DNA of 64,000 bases from Bugulina stolonifera (taxonomy: Eukaryota; Bryozoa; Gymnolaemata; Cheilostomatida; Bugulidae), in assembly GCA_935421135.1 (NCBI GenBank), contig OW285193.1, positions 18,886,252 to 18,950,251 of the forward strand, read 5' to 3'. A program made the position numbers and the translations under genes. This document shows, piece after piece, positions 1 to 11,000 of this stretch. Under the pieces are notes generated by a model, which worked only from the letters and a program-made list of their open reading frames with translations, was not told where the DNA came from and searched no databases. Position 1 is the first letter of the stretch. The number at the start of each line of letters is the position of its first letter.

Positions 1-107
1 TGGTAGGTAATATAATATATATACCTGTACATCATGATGGTAGGTGATATAATATATATACCTGTACATCATAATGGTAGGTAATATAATATATATATAT
101 ATACCTG
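1..107. repeat. ~37-bp minisatellite, left part
   Basis: Tandem units containing CCTGTACATCATAATGGTAG followed by an AT run. The same array resumes at 2406, so it was split by insertion of the element at 108-2405. Confidence 0.9.
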
Positions 108-2405
108 TTGTAGCGACGACAAACGTCACAACTGTCACAACACCGACAAACGTCACAACAATTTTTCGACAAACGTCACAACACCGACAAACGTCACAAC
201 AATTTTTCGACAAATGTCACAACACCGACAAACGTCACAAAGGTTCAACGACAAACGTCACAATGCCAACAAATATCACCAATTTTCAACAAAATAACAC
301 CATAACACGAAAAAATAATGCTTTTTGCCTTGATTTAGCGTCAAATTCGATTATTTTTGTTTGTTGTGTTTTCAGAACTGAAGAAAACCTAAGATAGTTA
401 AAAGCAGAGTGTGACAACTCCCAATCGAGAACATGAAATTAACGATTCAACTTTTTGCCAAACACCAAGACAACTGAGCAGAAATAGATCTGCTTCTGCT
501 CAGCTGTCTTGATTTTTGGCAAAAAAATTGAATTGATAATTTAATGTCTTCTATTTGGAATTGTCATACTCTGCTGTTAACTATGATGTCTCTATAATGA
601 TTATAATAATTTAATACTAACTACATGTATATACTCGTATAATAACACATATATAACATGTTGATTAAAACTGAAACAAGTCTTTACTGGATGTCAATAA
701 TTATTGTAGCAAAATGCGAATAGTTAGGATCACTCAGGTAAGATGAAAACACCAGTTATTGCCGGGAATGTCAGGCTAAACGAATTATGGGATAGAGGTT
801 ACTTCCCAATATGATAATTGCATCGAGTTGCATCACGGTTTTCGATTTTGAATTGAGAGCGAATACTTTCCGATAAAACAAATTATATCAAAACATTGTG
901 TAGCATTGTGTAGTAGTAGAGTAGCATATATTTTAAAATTTAGTTACTTACATTATTTAGTTATACAGTGATGTACTTTTTATGCACAGAATTTATAGTT
1001 ATTATACTTATACATTTGTTAAATAGTGATAGTGTTAAGTGTGTTAGTGTTAAATAGGCAGTAGAGTTCCACCTGTCTTAGTATTCTAGTAGCAGATGGT
1101 TCTCAGACTTGGGTGTTATAACATATTCCATTTAGATCTGTTGCCTGCTGCATGGTATTTTTAATTTAGAGAAGTGGTGGTGTATGTGAGACCTAGACTA
1201 TGTGTACAAATGTGATGCAAAACTTCGGCCCTTTGACCAGAATGCGATTCAATGCAATTTTCATATACACTAAACATGTAGTTAAATGGCCATTAAAGGA
1301 TATTTCGTTTAGCTTGCCCATATCTGGTAATAGCTGGTGTTTTCATCTTTATTGAGTGATCCTTGCCATTCATATTTTGCTACAATCATTGTTGCCATTC
1401 AGTAATGACTTGTTTCTGTTCTAATTAACATGTTATACTTACATCACGCATGTACATGCATCTTATCAAAATACGTGTGGTTACAGAAGTATTGAATGAT
1501 TATAATTTATTAAATGAATTCATTATATAGGCTGCATAGTTAACAGCAGAGTGTGACAACTCCTAATAGAGGATACTAAATTAACAATTCAATTTGAGCA
1601 GAAGCAGATCTGCTTCTGTTCAGTTGTATTGGTTTTTGACTATGAGTACAAATGTGATGCAAAACGTGGGCACTTCGGCCTTTTGACCGGAATGTGATCC
1701 AATGTGATTTTCATACAATTAAATGGCTTGCCCATTTCTGCTAATAGCTGGTGTTTTCATCTTCCCTGAGTGATTCTTGCCATTCATATTTTGCTACAAT
1801 CATTGTTGCCATTCAGTAATGACTTGCTTCAGTCTTAATTAACATGGTTGTTATACTTATATCATGCATGTACATTCATATTATTAAAATACGTGTGGTT
1901 ACAGTAGTATTGAATGACTATAATTCATTAAATGAATTCATTATATAGCCCGTATAGTTAACAGCAGAGTGTGATAACTCCCTATAGAGAATACTAAATT
2001 AACAATTCAATTTGAGCAGAAGCAGACCTGCTTCTGTTCAGTTGTATTGGTTTTTGGCGAGAAAACTGAATTGCTAATTTCATGTTCTCGATTGAGAGTT
2101 GTCATACTCTGCTTTTAACTATCTTAGGTTTTCTTCAGTTTTTAAAACACAGCAAACAATAATCAAATTGAAAGGTAAATCAAAGCAAAAAGTATTATTT
2201 TTTGGTGATTTGGTGTTATTTTGTTGAAAATTTCTGATAATTGTTGGCATTGTGACGTTTGTCGTTGAACCTTCGTGACATTTGTTGTTGTTGTGACATT
2301 TGTCGAAAAATTGTTGTGACGTTTGTTGGTGTTGTGACGTTTGTCGAAAAATTATTGTGACGTTTGTCGGTGTTGTGACAGTTGTGACGTTTGTCGTCAC
2401 TACAA
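108..2405. mobile_element. Foldback/TIR element inside a minisatellite
   Basis: The ends are inverted copies starting TTGTAG(C/T)GACGACAAACG and the flanks both carry CCTG (104-107 and 2406-2409), a probable 4-bp target duplication. Each arm of about 400 bp contains short direct repeats of ACAAACGTCACAAC. Internally there are local palindromes centred near 491 and 2018, bounded by GTTAA(A/C)AGCAGAGT, and a ~420-bp tandem duplication (compare 1538-1660 with 1958-2060). The arms are open in one frame on each strand (74-397 and 2119-2436), but that is a product of the repeat unit, not a gene. No transposase is visible, so the element is non-autonomous. The superfamily is not assigned. Confidence 0.75.
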
Positions 2406-2762
2406 CCTGTACATCATAATGGTAGGTAGTATACATATATATACCTGTACATCATAATGGTAGGTAATATAATATATATACCTGTACATCATAATGGTAG
2501 GTAATATACATATATATACCTGTACATCATAATGGTAGGTGATATAATATATATACCTGTACATCATAATGGTAGGTGATATAATATATATACCTGTACA
2601 TCATAATGGTAGGTAATATAATATATATACCTGTACATCATAATGGTAGGTAATATAATATATATACCTGTACATCATAATGGTAGGTAATATAATATAT
2701 ATACCTGTACATCATAATGGTAGGTGATATAATATATATACCTGTACATCATAATGGTAGGA
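2406..2762. repeat. ~37-bp minisatellite, right part
   Basis: About nine units of the array that begins at position 1, differing mainly in GGTAATATA/GGTGATATA. Positions 2763-3155 that follow show no gene and are probably intron or intergenic sequence ahead of the NCKIPSD exons. Confidence 0.9.
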
Positions 2763-3155
2763 GTGACATAACAATTTTTCCTAGTTTAGGAAATTTCTAC
2801 TGATTGTAAATCTCTGTGTGGGGAGGAGTACCCTTTACTGGACTGGCTTGTATTTGTCCCAGCTTAGCTACATCAATAAAGCCTGCAAGCTAGCTATCCA
2901 TGTACATGAGAGTTGTCCTGTAAACAGCTGACATGTATTAGTGTACACTTGCTATTGTGGAGACTGGGTGTGGTAGAGGTCCAACCTCATGATGGTGGTA
3001 CATGCATGTAGGGTATGAAATGAATAATATCTATATTGGAGATAGTCCATGTATTTCTGCTACCTAAGTATACATGTATATTTTGTTATATCTGATAGCC
3101 ATCGCATGCTCTCCATGAGATGTATAGAAGTATAATGTGTATGTATTCATTGTAG

Positions 3156-4262
3156 AGTTGTTGGGTGGAGAGTTTGTGAACTTCCTGTTGGATAAAATAG
3201 AGACGAGTGAGAATATGAGAATAGTAGACGTGTGCCTAGAGCTACTGCTTTCCTTCAACCAACACTTCAACGACCCCACCGCCAACTCTGTCCTCTCTCA
3301 ACTGGCTAAATGCCAGGAGGCGTCCATATTAACTCAAACATTTCTCAAGCTGTTTAATGAAGGAGGTAAGAAAGGATGTGTTCTCTGTTCGATCACAGTA
3401 TTGTACTAAACTTCAACTACGTGAAAGTAGTGTGTTACCACCGATATCCGTTTACTTGTGGCGTTTGTTATCTTCACTGCCATTGGCTGTTGTTTGCCTC
3501 AATTTTATGTACAGAGTTGTCCTCCCACTAAAGTCAAGGTGTGACAACTCCAATCTACATTGTATTGTATTTGTGTTCTGTTCCAACACACACAGAGGAT
3601 CCAGTCAGGGTGATACCAAACGATGATCAGATGAGCTCTGTTGTCAAGTTTGCCATTGATCTCTATTCTGTGGATGCTACAGCCAACCTCCTCTATACGA
3701 ACGACATCAAAGTACTAATAGACATCATTATCAGGCAACTTACTGACCTTTCAGAGCATGACTCGGTAAGTCCTGAAGTCAAGATAGAGGATTTCCATCG
3801 TTAGTGTTTTTTCCATATGGATAAATGCAGGTCTACTAATTATAAACTAGAATTCCTAAAACTTACTTTTTATCAGAATATTTTCCTGAAAGAAGGTAGA
3901 CAAAATATGCTTGTATTATATAGTATAATATTATATAAACTATTATGTGTGTGCAGGTATTTTATTGTATACTATATAACCTATTATGTGTGTGCAGGTA
4001 TTTTATTGTATACTATATAACCTATTATGTGTATGCAGGTATTTTATTGTATACTATATAACCTATTATGTGTGTGCAGGTTAGAACAGACTACCTCTCC
4101 CTCATCCAGCTCATACTGGCCAACTCTGACTATGATGACCACCAGCACAGGAAGGAAGACCTGGTGTCTGCTCTGAATCAGATTGAGTTCAATGAGGAGG
4201 CAACTACCAGTCAGTCTGAGATGGATGTGAGAATAGTTAAGGAGATCAGGAAACTGTTGTGA
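3156..4262 (+). CDS. NCKIPSD: NCKIPSD/SPIN90-like protein, C-terminal exons
   Basis: Three exons, 3156-3365, 3596-3765 and 4080-4262 (stop TGA), all with GT-AG borders and matching phases (1, 0). They encode ~187 residues that begin at ELLGGEFVNFLLD, continue with a segment starting EDPVRVIP, then DYLSLIQLILANS, and end EIRKLL. From family knowledge these match the conserved C-terminal leucine-rich region of NCKIPSD (SPIN90/WISH/DIP), an Nck- and N-WASP/Arp2/3-associated actin regulator. The N-terminal SH3 and middle parts are not in the window, since the first exon here needs a phase-1 upstream exon. The last intron ends in a ~41-bp repeat that contains copies of the acceptor. Polyadenylation-like AATAAA motifs occur after 4660. 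Confidence 0.82.
3905..4079. repeat. ~41-bp intronic repeat carrying splice acceptors
   Basis: Four imperfect units ending in TGTG(T/A)TGCAG, one after another, in the last NCKIPSD-like intron. The final unit supplies the acceptor used for the exon at 4080; earlier units provide decoy acceptors near 3957, 3998 and 4039. Confidence 0.8.
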
Positions 4263-4788
4263 AGTCTGCAATACTAATGGTTGCACTGTGCACGCATCAG
4301 TATTAAGGAGTTATCTCCTCTTTGAAATTGAATTTTCAAAGAGAGCATAACTTCAAATGCTCTGAGGAACCTTGTGAAGTGTTATTACTAGGCATTTATG
4401 TTCAAACTTTCACTTAGCTAATATTCATGTCTGTATTTATTTTAGTTACTGTGTTCATATCTGTCTTTATCTGAACCACAATCATAATATTATTCCAAAG
4501 GTGCTGAATTGTTTTAAATTCAATTAGTACATCTTGTTGAAGATGGCTCTGCCAGATACAACGTATTCAACATAATAGTATTTATTAGTTACAAAAAGTG
4601 TGTTATAAAATGATTTATAATAATTTATTATGTTTGTATTGCTTTTTTAGTTACCACTAATTATTATTGCAAAAATAAAATGTTCCATGAGATTTAGTCA
4701 ATAAAACACTACACAAAGCTAAAAGGCTACAGGATAAAATAAAAATATAGTAAATAATACAAAAATAAGGTTGACAAATTTAGCGGGC
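4263..4788. other. 3' flank of NCKIPSD-like gene, no gene seen
   Basis: AT-rich sequence with candidate poly(A) signals (AATAAA near 4674 and 4701). No open frame or RNA gene is supported. Confidence 0.5.
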
Positions 4789-5384
4789 TAATCAACCATC
4801 CAACTACAGGTAAGGTGATACCAAGGCTAGCTCTACTGTACATACCCTCATGGCTATGTGTGATGTCTTAGATTGTGTTCCTAAACCATCCAACTAGAGC
4901 CTCACAACTTGTGTTGGTGGACAACCAGCTCAATCTGTATAGGGTTCCTGTAGAACTTTAGTGAATCGTGGATAGGAGTTGCCCCCCTCCTGGTAAGTGG
5001 GCTGTATGGTGTAACTTCACCTACTATCATCTATACTAGGTCATAGCTGATGTCTTGGTACCTCAGTGGTCATACATACCTGTACAATCCTGTTACAGTA
5101 ACCTATTGCTGTGGGATGTAGTATAAACTGCTATACTTAGTAACTGGAGTTAGTTCCAGCAAGTTCATTAGTACATGGTTCTACCCCAGTCTATGGTTAC
5201 TACTATCTAGTAAATCACACTTCATTAGGGGCCTTTAAATGACATTGGGTTCATAGCTAACTCATGAAATGGCAAGGCAAGTGGAGACTTATAACCCTGA
5301 TTCATCCCAGCTGACAAACTGAATGTGCTTACATGTCACCATAGCAACAGAAGGTAGAATGGTTCATAATAAACTCATCAAGTA

Positions 5385-6605
5385 AAGATAATTATAGTGT
5401 GTGACAAACCAGGAAGTAAAGATAATTATAGGGTGTGACAAACCAGGAAGTAAAGATAATTATAGGGTGCAACACACCAGGAAGTAAAGATAATTATAGG
5501 GTGTGACAAACTAGGAAGTAAAGATAATTATAGGGTGCAACACACCAGGAAGTAAAGATAATTATAGGGTGTGACAAACTAGGAAGTAAAGATAATTATA
5601 GGGTGCAACACACCAGGAAGTAAAGATAATTATAGCGTGTAACAGATCATGAAGTAAAGATAATTATAGGGTGTGACAAACCAGGAAGTAAAGATTATTA
5701 TAGTGTGTGACAGATCATGAAGTAAAGATCATTATAGGGTGTGACAAACCAGGAAGTAAAGATAATTATAGTGTGTGACAAACCAGGAAGTAAAGATAAT
5801 TATAGGGTGCAACAGACCAGGAAGTAAAGATAATTATAGTGTGTGACAGATCATGAAGTAAAGATCATTATAGGGTGTGACAAACCAGGAAGTAAAGATA
5901 ATTATAGTGAGTGACAAACCAGGAAGTAAAGATAATTATAGGGTGCAACAGACCAGGAAGTAAAGATAATTATAGTGTGTGACAGGTCATGAAGTAAAGA
6001 TCATTATAGCGTGTAACAGATCATGAAGTAAAGATAATTATAGGGTGTGACAAACCAGGAAGTAAAGATAATTATAGGGTGTGACAAACCAGGAAGTAAA
6101 GATAATTATAGTGTGTGACAAACCAGGAAGTAAAGATAATTATAGCGTGTAACAGATCAGGAAGTAAAGATAATTATAGGGTGTGACAAGCCAGGAAGTT
6201 AAGATAATTATAGGGTGTTACAAACTAGGAAGTTAAGATAATTATAGCGTGTGACAGATCATGAAGTAAAGATAATTATAGTCTGTAACAGACCAGGAAG
6301 TACAGATAATTATAGGGTGTGACAAACCAGGAAGTTAAGATAATTATAGGGTGTTACAAACTAGGAAGCTAAGATAATTATAGCGTGTGACAGATCATGA
6401 AGTAAAGATAATTATAGTCTGTAACACACCAGGAAGTAAAGATAATTATAGGGTGCAACAGACCAGGAAGTAAAGATAATTATAGGGTGCAACACACCAG
6501 GAAGTAAAGATAATTATAGGGTGTGACAGATCAGGAAGTAAAGATAATTATAGGGTGTAACAGACCAGGAAGTAAAGATAATTACAGGGTGTTACAAACT
6601 AGGAA
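5385..6605. repeat. ~35-bp minisatellite, about 34 units
   Basis: Units of GGAAGTAAAGATAATTATAG followed by a variable spacer (GGTGTGACAAACCA, GTGTGTGACAGATCAT or GGTGCAACACACCA). The variants alternate in blocks, giving higher-order repeats. Confidence 0.92.
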
Positions 6606-6654
6606 AGCTGACATGTACATTATTTCCATGTTATGGTAATTGTGAGTATCATTA

Positions 6655-6990
6655 GCTACTGTAGATAATTAGAAGTAGATAAATAGAAATAGAGACTAGT
6701 AGATAATTAAATAATTAGAAGTACATGTATATACTTAGAAATAGATAGCAACTAGTAGATAATCAGAAGTAGATAGTTAGAAATAGATGGAGACTAGTAG
6801 ATAATTAGAAGTACATGTATATAGTTAGAAATAGATAGTAACTAGTAGATAATTAGAAGTAGATAGTTAGAAATAGATAGCAACTGGTAGATAATCAGAA
6901 GTAGATAGTTAGAAATAGATGGAGACTAGTAGATAAATAGAAGTACATGTAGATAGTTAGTAATAGATAGCAACAAGTATATAATTAGTG
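6655..6990. repeat. AT-rich repeat around AGATAATTAGAAGTA
   Basis: Imperfect ~50-60-bp units built from AGTAGATAATTAGAAGTA and TAGTTAGAAATAGATAG, inside the foldback element. Confidence 0.75.
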
Positions 6991-8067
6991 TCTTAAGATG
7001 TTTGAGATATCTGTTAGCCTTATTACTTGATGAGTTTATTATGAACCATTCTACCTTCTGTTGCTATGGTGACATGTAAGCACATTCAGTTTGTCAGCTG
7101 GGATGAATCAGGGTTATAAGTCTCCACTTGCCTTGCCATTTCATGAGTTAGCTATGAACCCAATGTCATTTAAAGGCCCCTAATGAAGTGTGATTTACTA
7201 GATAGTAGTAACCATAGACTGGGGTAGAACCATGTACTAATGAACTTGCTGGAACTAACTCCAGCTACTAAGTATAGCAGTTTATACTACATCCAACAGC
7301 AATAGGTTACTGTAACAGGATTGTACAGGTATGTATGACCACTGAGATACCAAGACATCAGCTATGACCTTGTATAGAGGATAGCAGGTGAAGTTACACC
7401 ATACAGCCCACTTACCAGGAGGGGGGCAACTCCTATCCATGATTCACTGAAGTTCTACAGGAACCCTATACAGATTGAGCTCGGTTCTCCACCAACACAA
7501 GTTGTGAGGCTCTAGTTGGATGGTTTAGGAACACAGTCTAAGACATCACACATAGCCATGAGAGTATGTACAGCAGAGCTAGCCTTGGTACCACCGTACC
7601 TGTAGTTGGATGGTTGATTAACTTGCTAAAAGGAAAAACTATTTACAAAAATACAAACTGTGAGTCAACACTTTACAGTACCTGATTGGTATACATACTC
7701 TATCTTAATTACTATTCCATAAATATCTGTAAATTACATCTACACGATGCTTTTTAGGCAAGGAATATTTTTTTTAAGTTTTGAGAAGTGGAAACTTGTT
7801 CCAAATCCATGAAAATAGCGGCCTCTGACTGGAGTTTGAACCAAGTGCCTCAAGGGCATCTAATCGTCTAGCACAATGAACAGAATATATTATGCCACCT
7901 GAAATAATAACTTCCTTGCCTAAAAACATCATTTTTTAAAAATAGCAAAGACCCCTAACATCAACATGGATATTGTATAATAATAAAAAGTATATATCTG
8001 TAGTTGTGTAGTTTCTATATTGCAGTGCCGTGTGCCAACCTGGACATATCAATCCTGTGCTCTTCTC

Positions 8068-11000
8068 TCACAACACTAAATCATCCTCATCTTCAGCTTC
8101 TACTGATTCTACAAATATGGAGATCCGTTAACACACACATACACACAATACTACCAAAGTTATAACTAAGCAGTAGGATATGGAGTCTGTAAGGTTACCT
8201 AGTGCAGGTGAGCAAGTGGCTTGCCATAAGTAGCTCCTTGGAGCAAACCCTTCTGTTCCATCGGAGGTCTGGACATAGTACCAGTCCTTGTCTTCCTTGT
8301 TTAACACAGTAACACAGTCTCCTGTTAGTAGAGGAATAATATATATGACAATCTATAATATGGTCATCTATAATATGGTAATCCATAATATGACAATCTA
8401 TAATATGGTAATCTATAATATGGTCATCTATAATATGGTAATCTATAATATGACAATCTATAATACGATAATCTATAATATGATAATCTATAATATGGTA
8501 ATCTATAATATGGTAATCTATAATATGATAATCTATAATATGATAATCTATAATATAGTAATCTATAATATGGTAATCTATAATATGGTAATCTATAATA
8601 TGATAATCTATAATATGACAATCTATAATATGATAATCTATAATATGGTAATCTATAATATGGTCATCTATAATATGATTATCTATAATATGACAATCTA
8701 TAATATGGTAATCTATAATATGGTAATCTATAATATGGTAATCTAGGTGTCTTCGCGACCTAAGCTTCAGACCCAGGCCGATTTACAAAAATATTTTCTG
8801 GCACACATCTGTCACAGGGTCGCGAACACACCGGCCTGGGCCAAAAGCAAAACCCTCGTTTGCGCGCGAAGAAATCAGGTGTGCCGATGGGCTAGGGATG
8901 GTTTCGTCCGGCCAAGCGAAATCCCAGGCCAATAGCCCTTCTGGCCTTGGTCGGACGGCCATCTTGTAATTTTTATTTGCGACCCGGGTCCGTCCAAGAG
9001 GTCGCGAAGACACCTACTATGTAATATTCTGTAGTGTTCTGTCAGTCCTAATGGTTATGTTATACACCAACACAATAATCTAATGCTGAAGTTGTCTGCT
9101 CTTCAAACTCAAGAGTGGATAACTCCAAATTTAACTACATGCTACACTACACTATAATGAGCAAACACAAGTGAAGTGCAAGCAGACTGCTCTCGATGGG
9201 TATATACGATGTATGTGCCAACACACACAGATCACTATATTATTATTTCTAAAATAATACACACAAATTATTTGTACAGTTGGATATTTTACTACATAAG
9301 CACAGAATAGAATAAAATAGAGGCAATAAAAATGAACATCAACTTATACATATGTGTGTACGTGTGTACGTGCGTGCGTGCGTGCGTGCGTACGTGTGTA
9401 CGTGTGTAGGTGTGGGTGTGTGCGTGTGTGTGTGCGTGGGTGTACGTGTGTACGTGTGGGTGTGTGCGTGTGTGTGTGTGTGTGTGTGCGTGGGTGTACA
9501 TGTGTACGTGTGTACGTGTGTACGTGTGTACGTGTGTAGGTGTGTACGTGTGTACGTGTGTGATATTGCAAGCTGTATATAGGCTTACATGTGCAGTAGC
9601 CTACACTCACTGATTACATCCATACAAGTAATAACAATGTTACCACAGCATAATACTGATTATTACCTAATAGACCTACTGACCAACATTGCACAGTTCT
9701 AATTTCAGAAATTCTTAATGACATTTCAAATTGTGCAACATTTTGCATCACAGTGAAAATATACCATCAGAATTTAATGGAATGATGGTGTTGGTATATT
9801 AGGCCTATACAGCATATTATATAATGCTATAGTGTTGGTATATCATACTGTATATTATATAATGCTATAGTGTTGGTATATCATACAGCATATTATATAA
9901 TGCTATAGTGTTGGTATATCATACAGCATATTATATAATGCTATAGTGTTGGTATATTATACTGTATATTATATAATGTTACAATTTAAAGTTACCTTTT
10001 AGTATAGTTGCATCATTTTCATCCTCTCCGTAAAAGTTGTGCAAAACGAGAAACTTGCCAGACGGTTTCTTAAAGAAAGGTTCCATATAGAATGAATAGT
10101 TGCTGCCGTTAAGACTCTGTTCAGAGTCACTATTCCTAAGGCTAGTATCTGATATGTAACCAAAGATATCGTAATCCCCAAGTTCAATCTCTCCGAACGA
10201 CAGACTCTTTGCAAGCGTATTCTCATGGCATCCATCTTCTTTCCCCTCCGCTGGCCGACTCTGGGGAGGGTCCTTGTCGGACAGGTCACTACTAATACTG
10301 TCCACCTCATTCACTCTCGACGATGCAAACGGATTGTTCGTCTTTTTACTTCTCTTCTTGCTAGACTTTGGTCTTTGGAACTCTTCATCATGAGTATCAA
10401 TCTTAATGAGATAGTTGGAGGGGACGTACCCTTGTTCCCCCGAATCTGTCACCACAAACACCCACTGGTTCTCTTCATATACTGAATGCACTATTTGACC
10501 TGAAAGATATACAGAAATTAATAGAATAAACAACTGGACAACACCTGGTTACTAAGGAAATATGACCTACTGAGAGTATGTCAAGGCTATCGTAACCCCC
10601 CCCCCCCCCCCCCCAACAACCACATGGATGAGGTTATCATTGCATATCCTGTGATTGCATGCAAGAAGGTTTGCAAGGAAAACTCAGACTCTCAATTTTA
10701 CACCAGCAGTTGGTCTTGACTGTCTTTAGATAAAACTATTGACCAATAAGCTGCCAAGCTGAGCTGTCAGACCTCACTGGCAGCTCCATGGGAGGTCATC
10801 CCTGAGTGACAGCAAGTCTTTTCCATAACCTAGACACCAATAATTGCCCAGCTATCTAATTACTTTGAGTAGATAGTCAATAAAATTCAAGTAATGAACT
10901 TCTGCATCATATATCTTATTATTATATTTCTTCATCATCGTTTTATGCCTTTTAAAGATTAATGTGACATTTTATTTCTTGCCATTATACATTTCATGAC

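Larger units (their letters stand above)
4789..7620. mobile_element. Long inverted-repeat (foldback) element with minisatellite core
   Basis: Arms of ~600 bp, 4789-5384 and 7023-7620, are inverted copies with a few differences, beginning TAATCAACCATCCAACTACA. Similarity continues weakly outward to TTAGC/GCTAA, so the exact ends and target duplication are unsure. The middle is entirely tandem repeat (5385-6605 and 6655-6990). No coding capacity is seen. It resembles foldback or non-autonomous DNA transposons. Confidence 0.75.

Noticed and set aside
5385..6605. CRISPR-like appearance of regular ~20-bp repeats with variable spacers
   Set aside because: Spacers fall into a few recurrent variants rather than being unique, the context is an intron-bearing genome, and no cas genes are present.
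10594..10614. Homopolymer C/G runs here and near 11961, 24041 and 63570 as functional elements
   Set aside because: No context supports a role, and such runs are prone to sequencing-length error.
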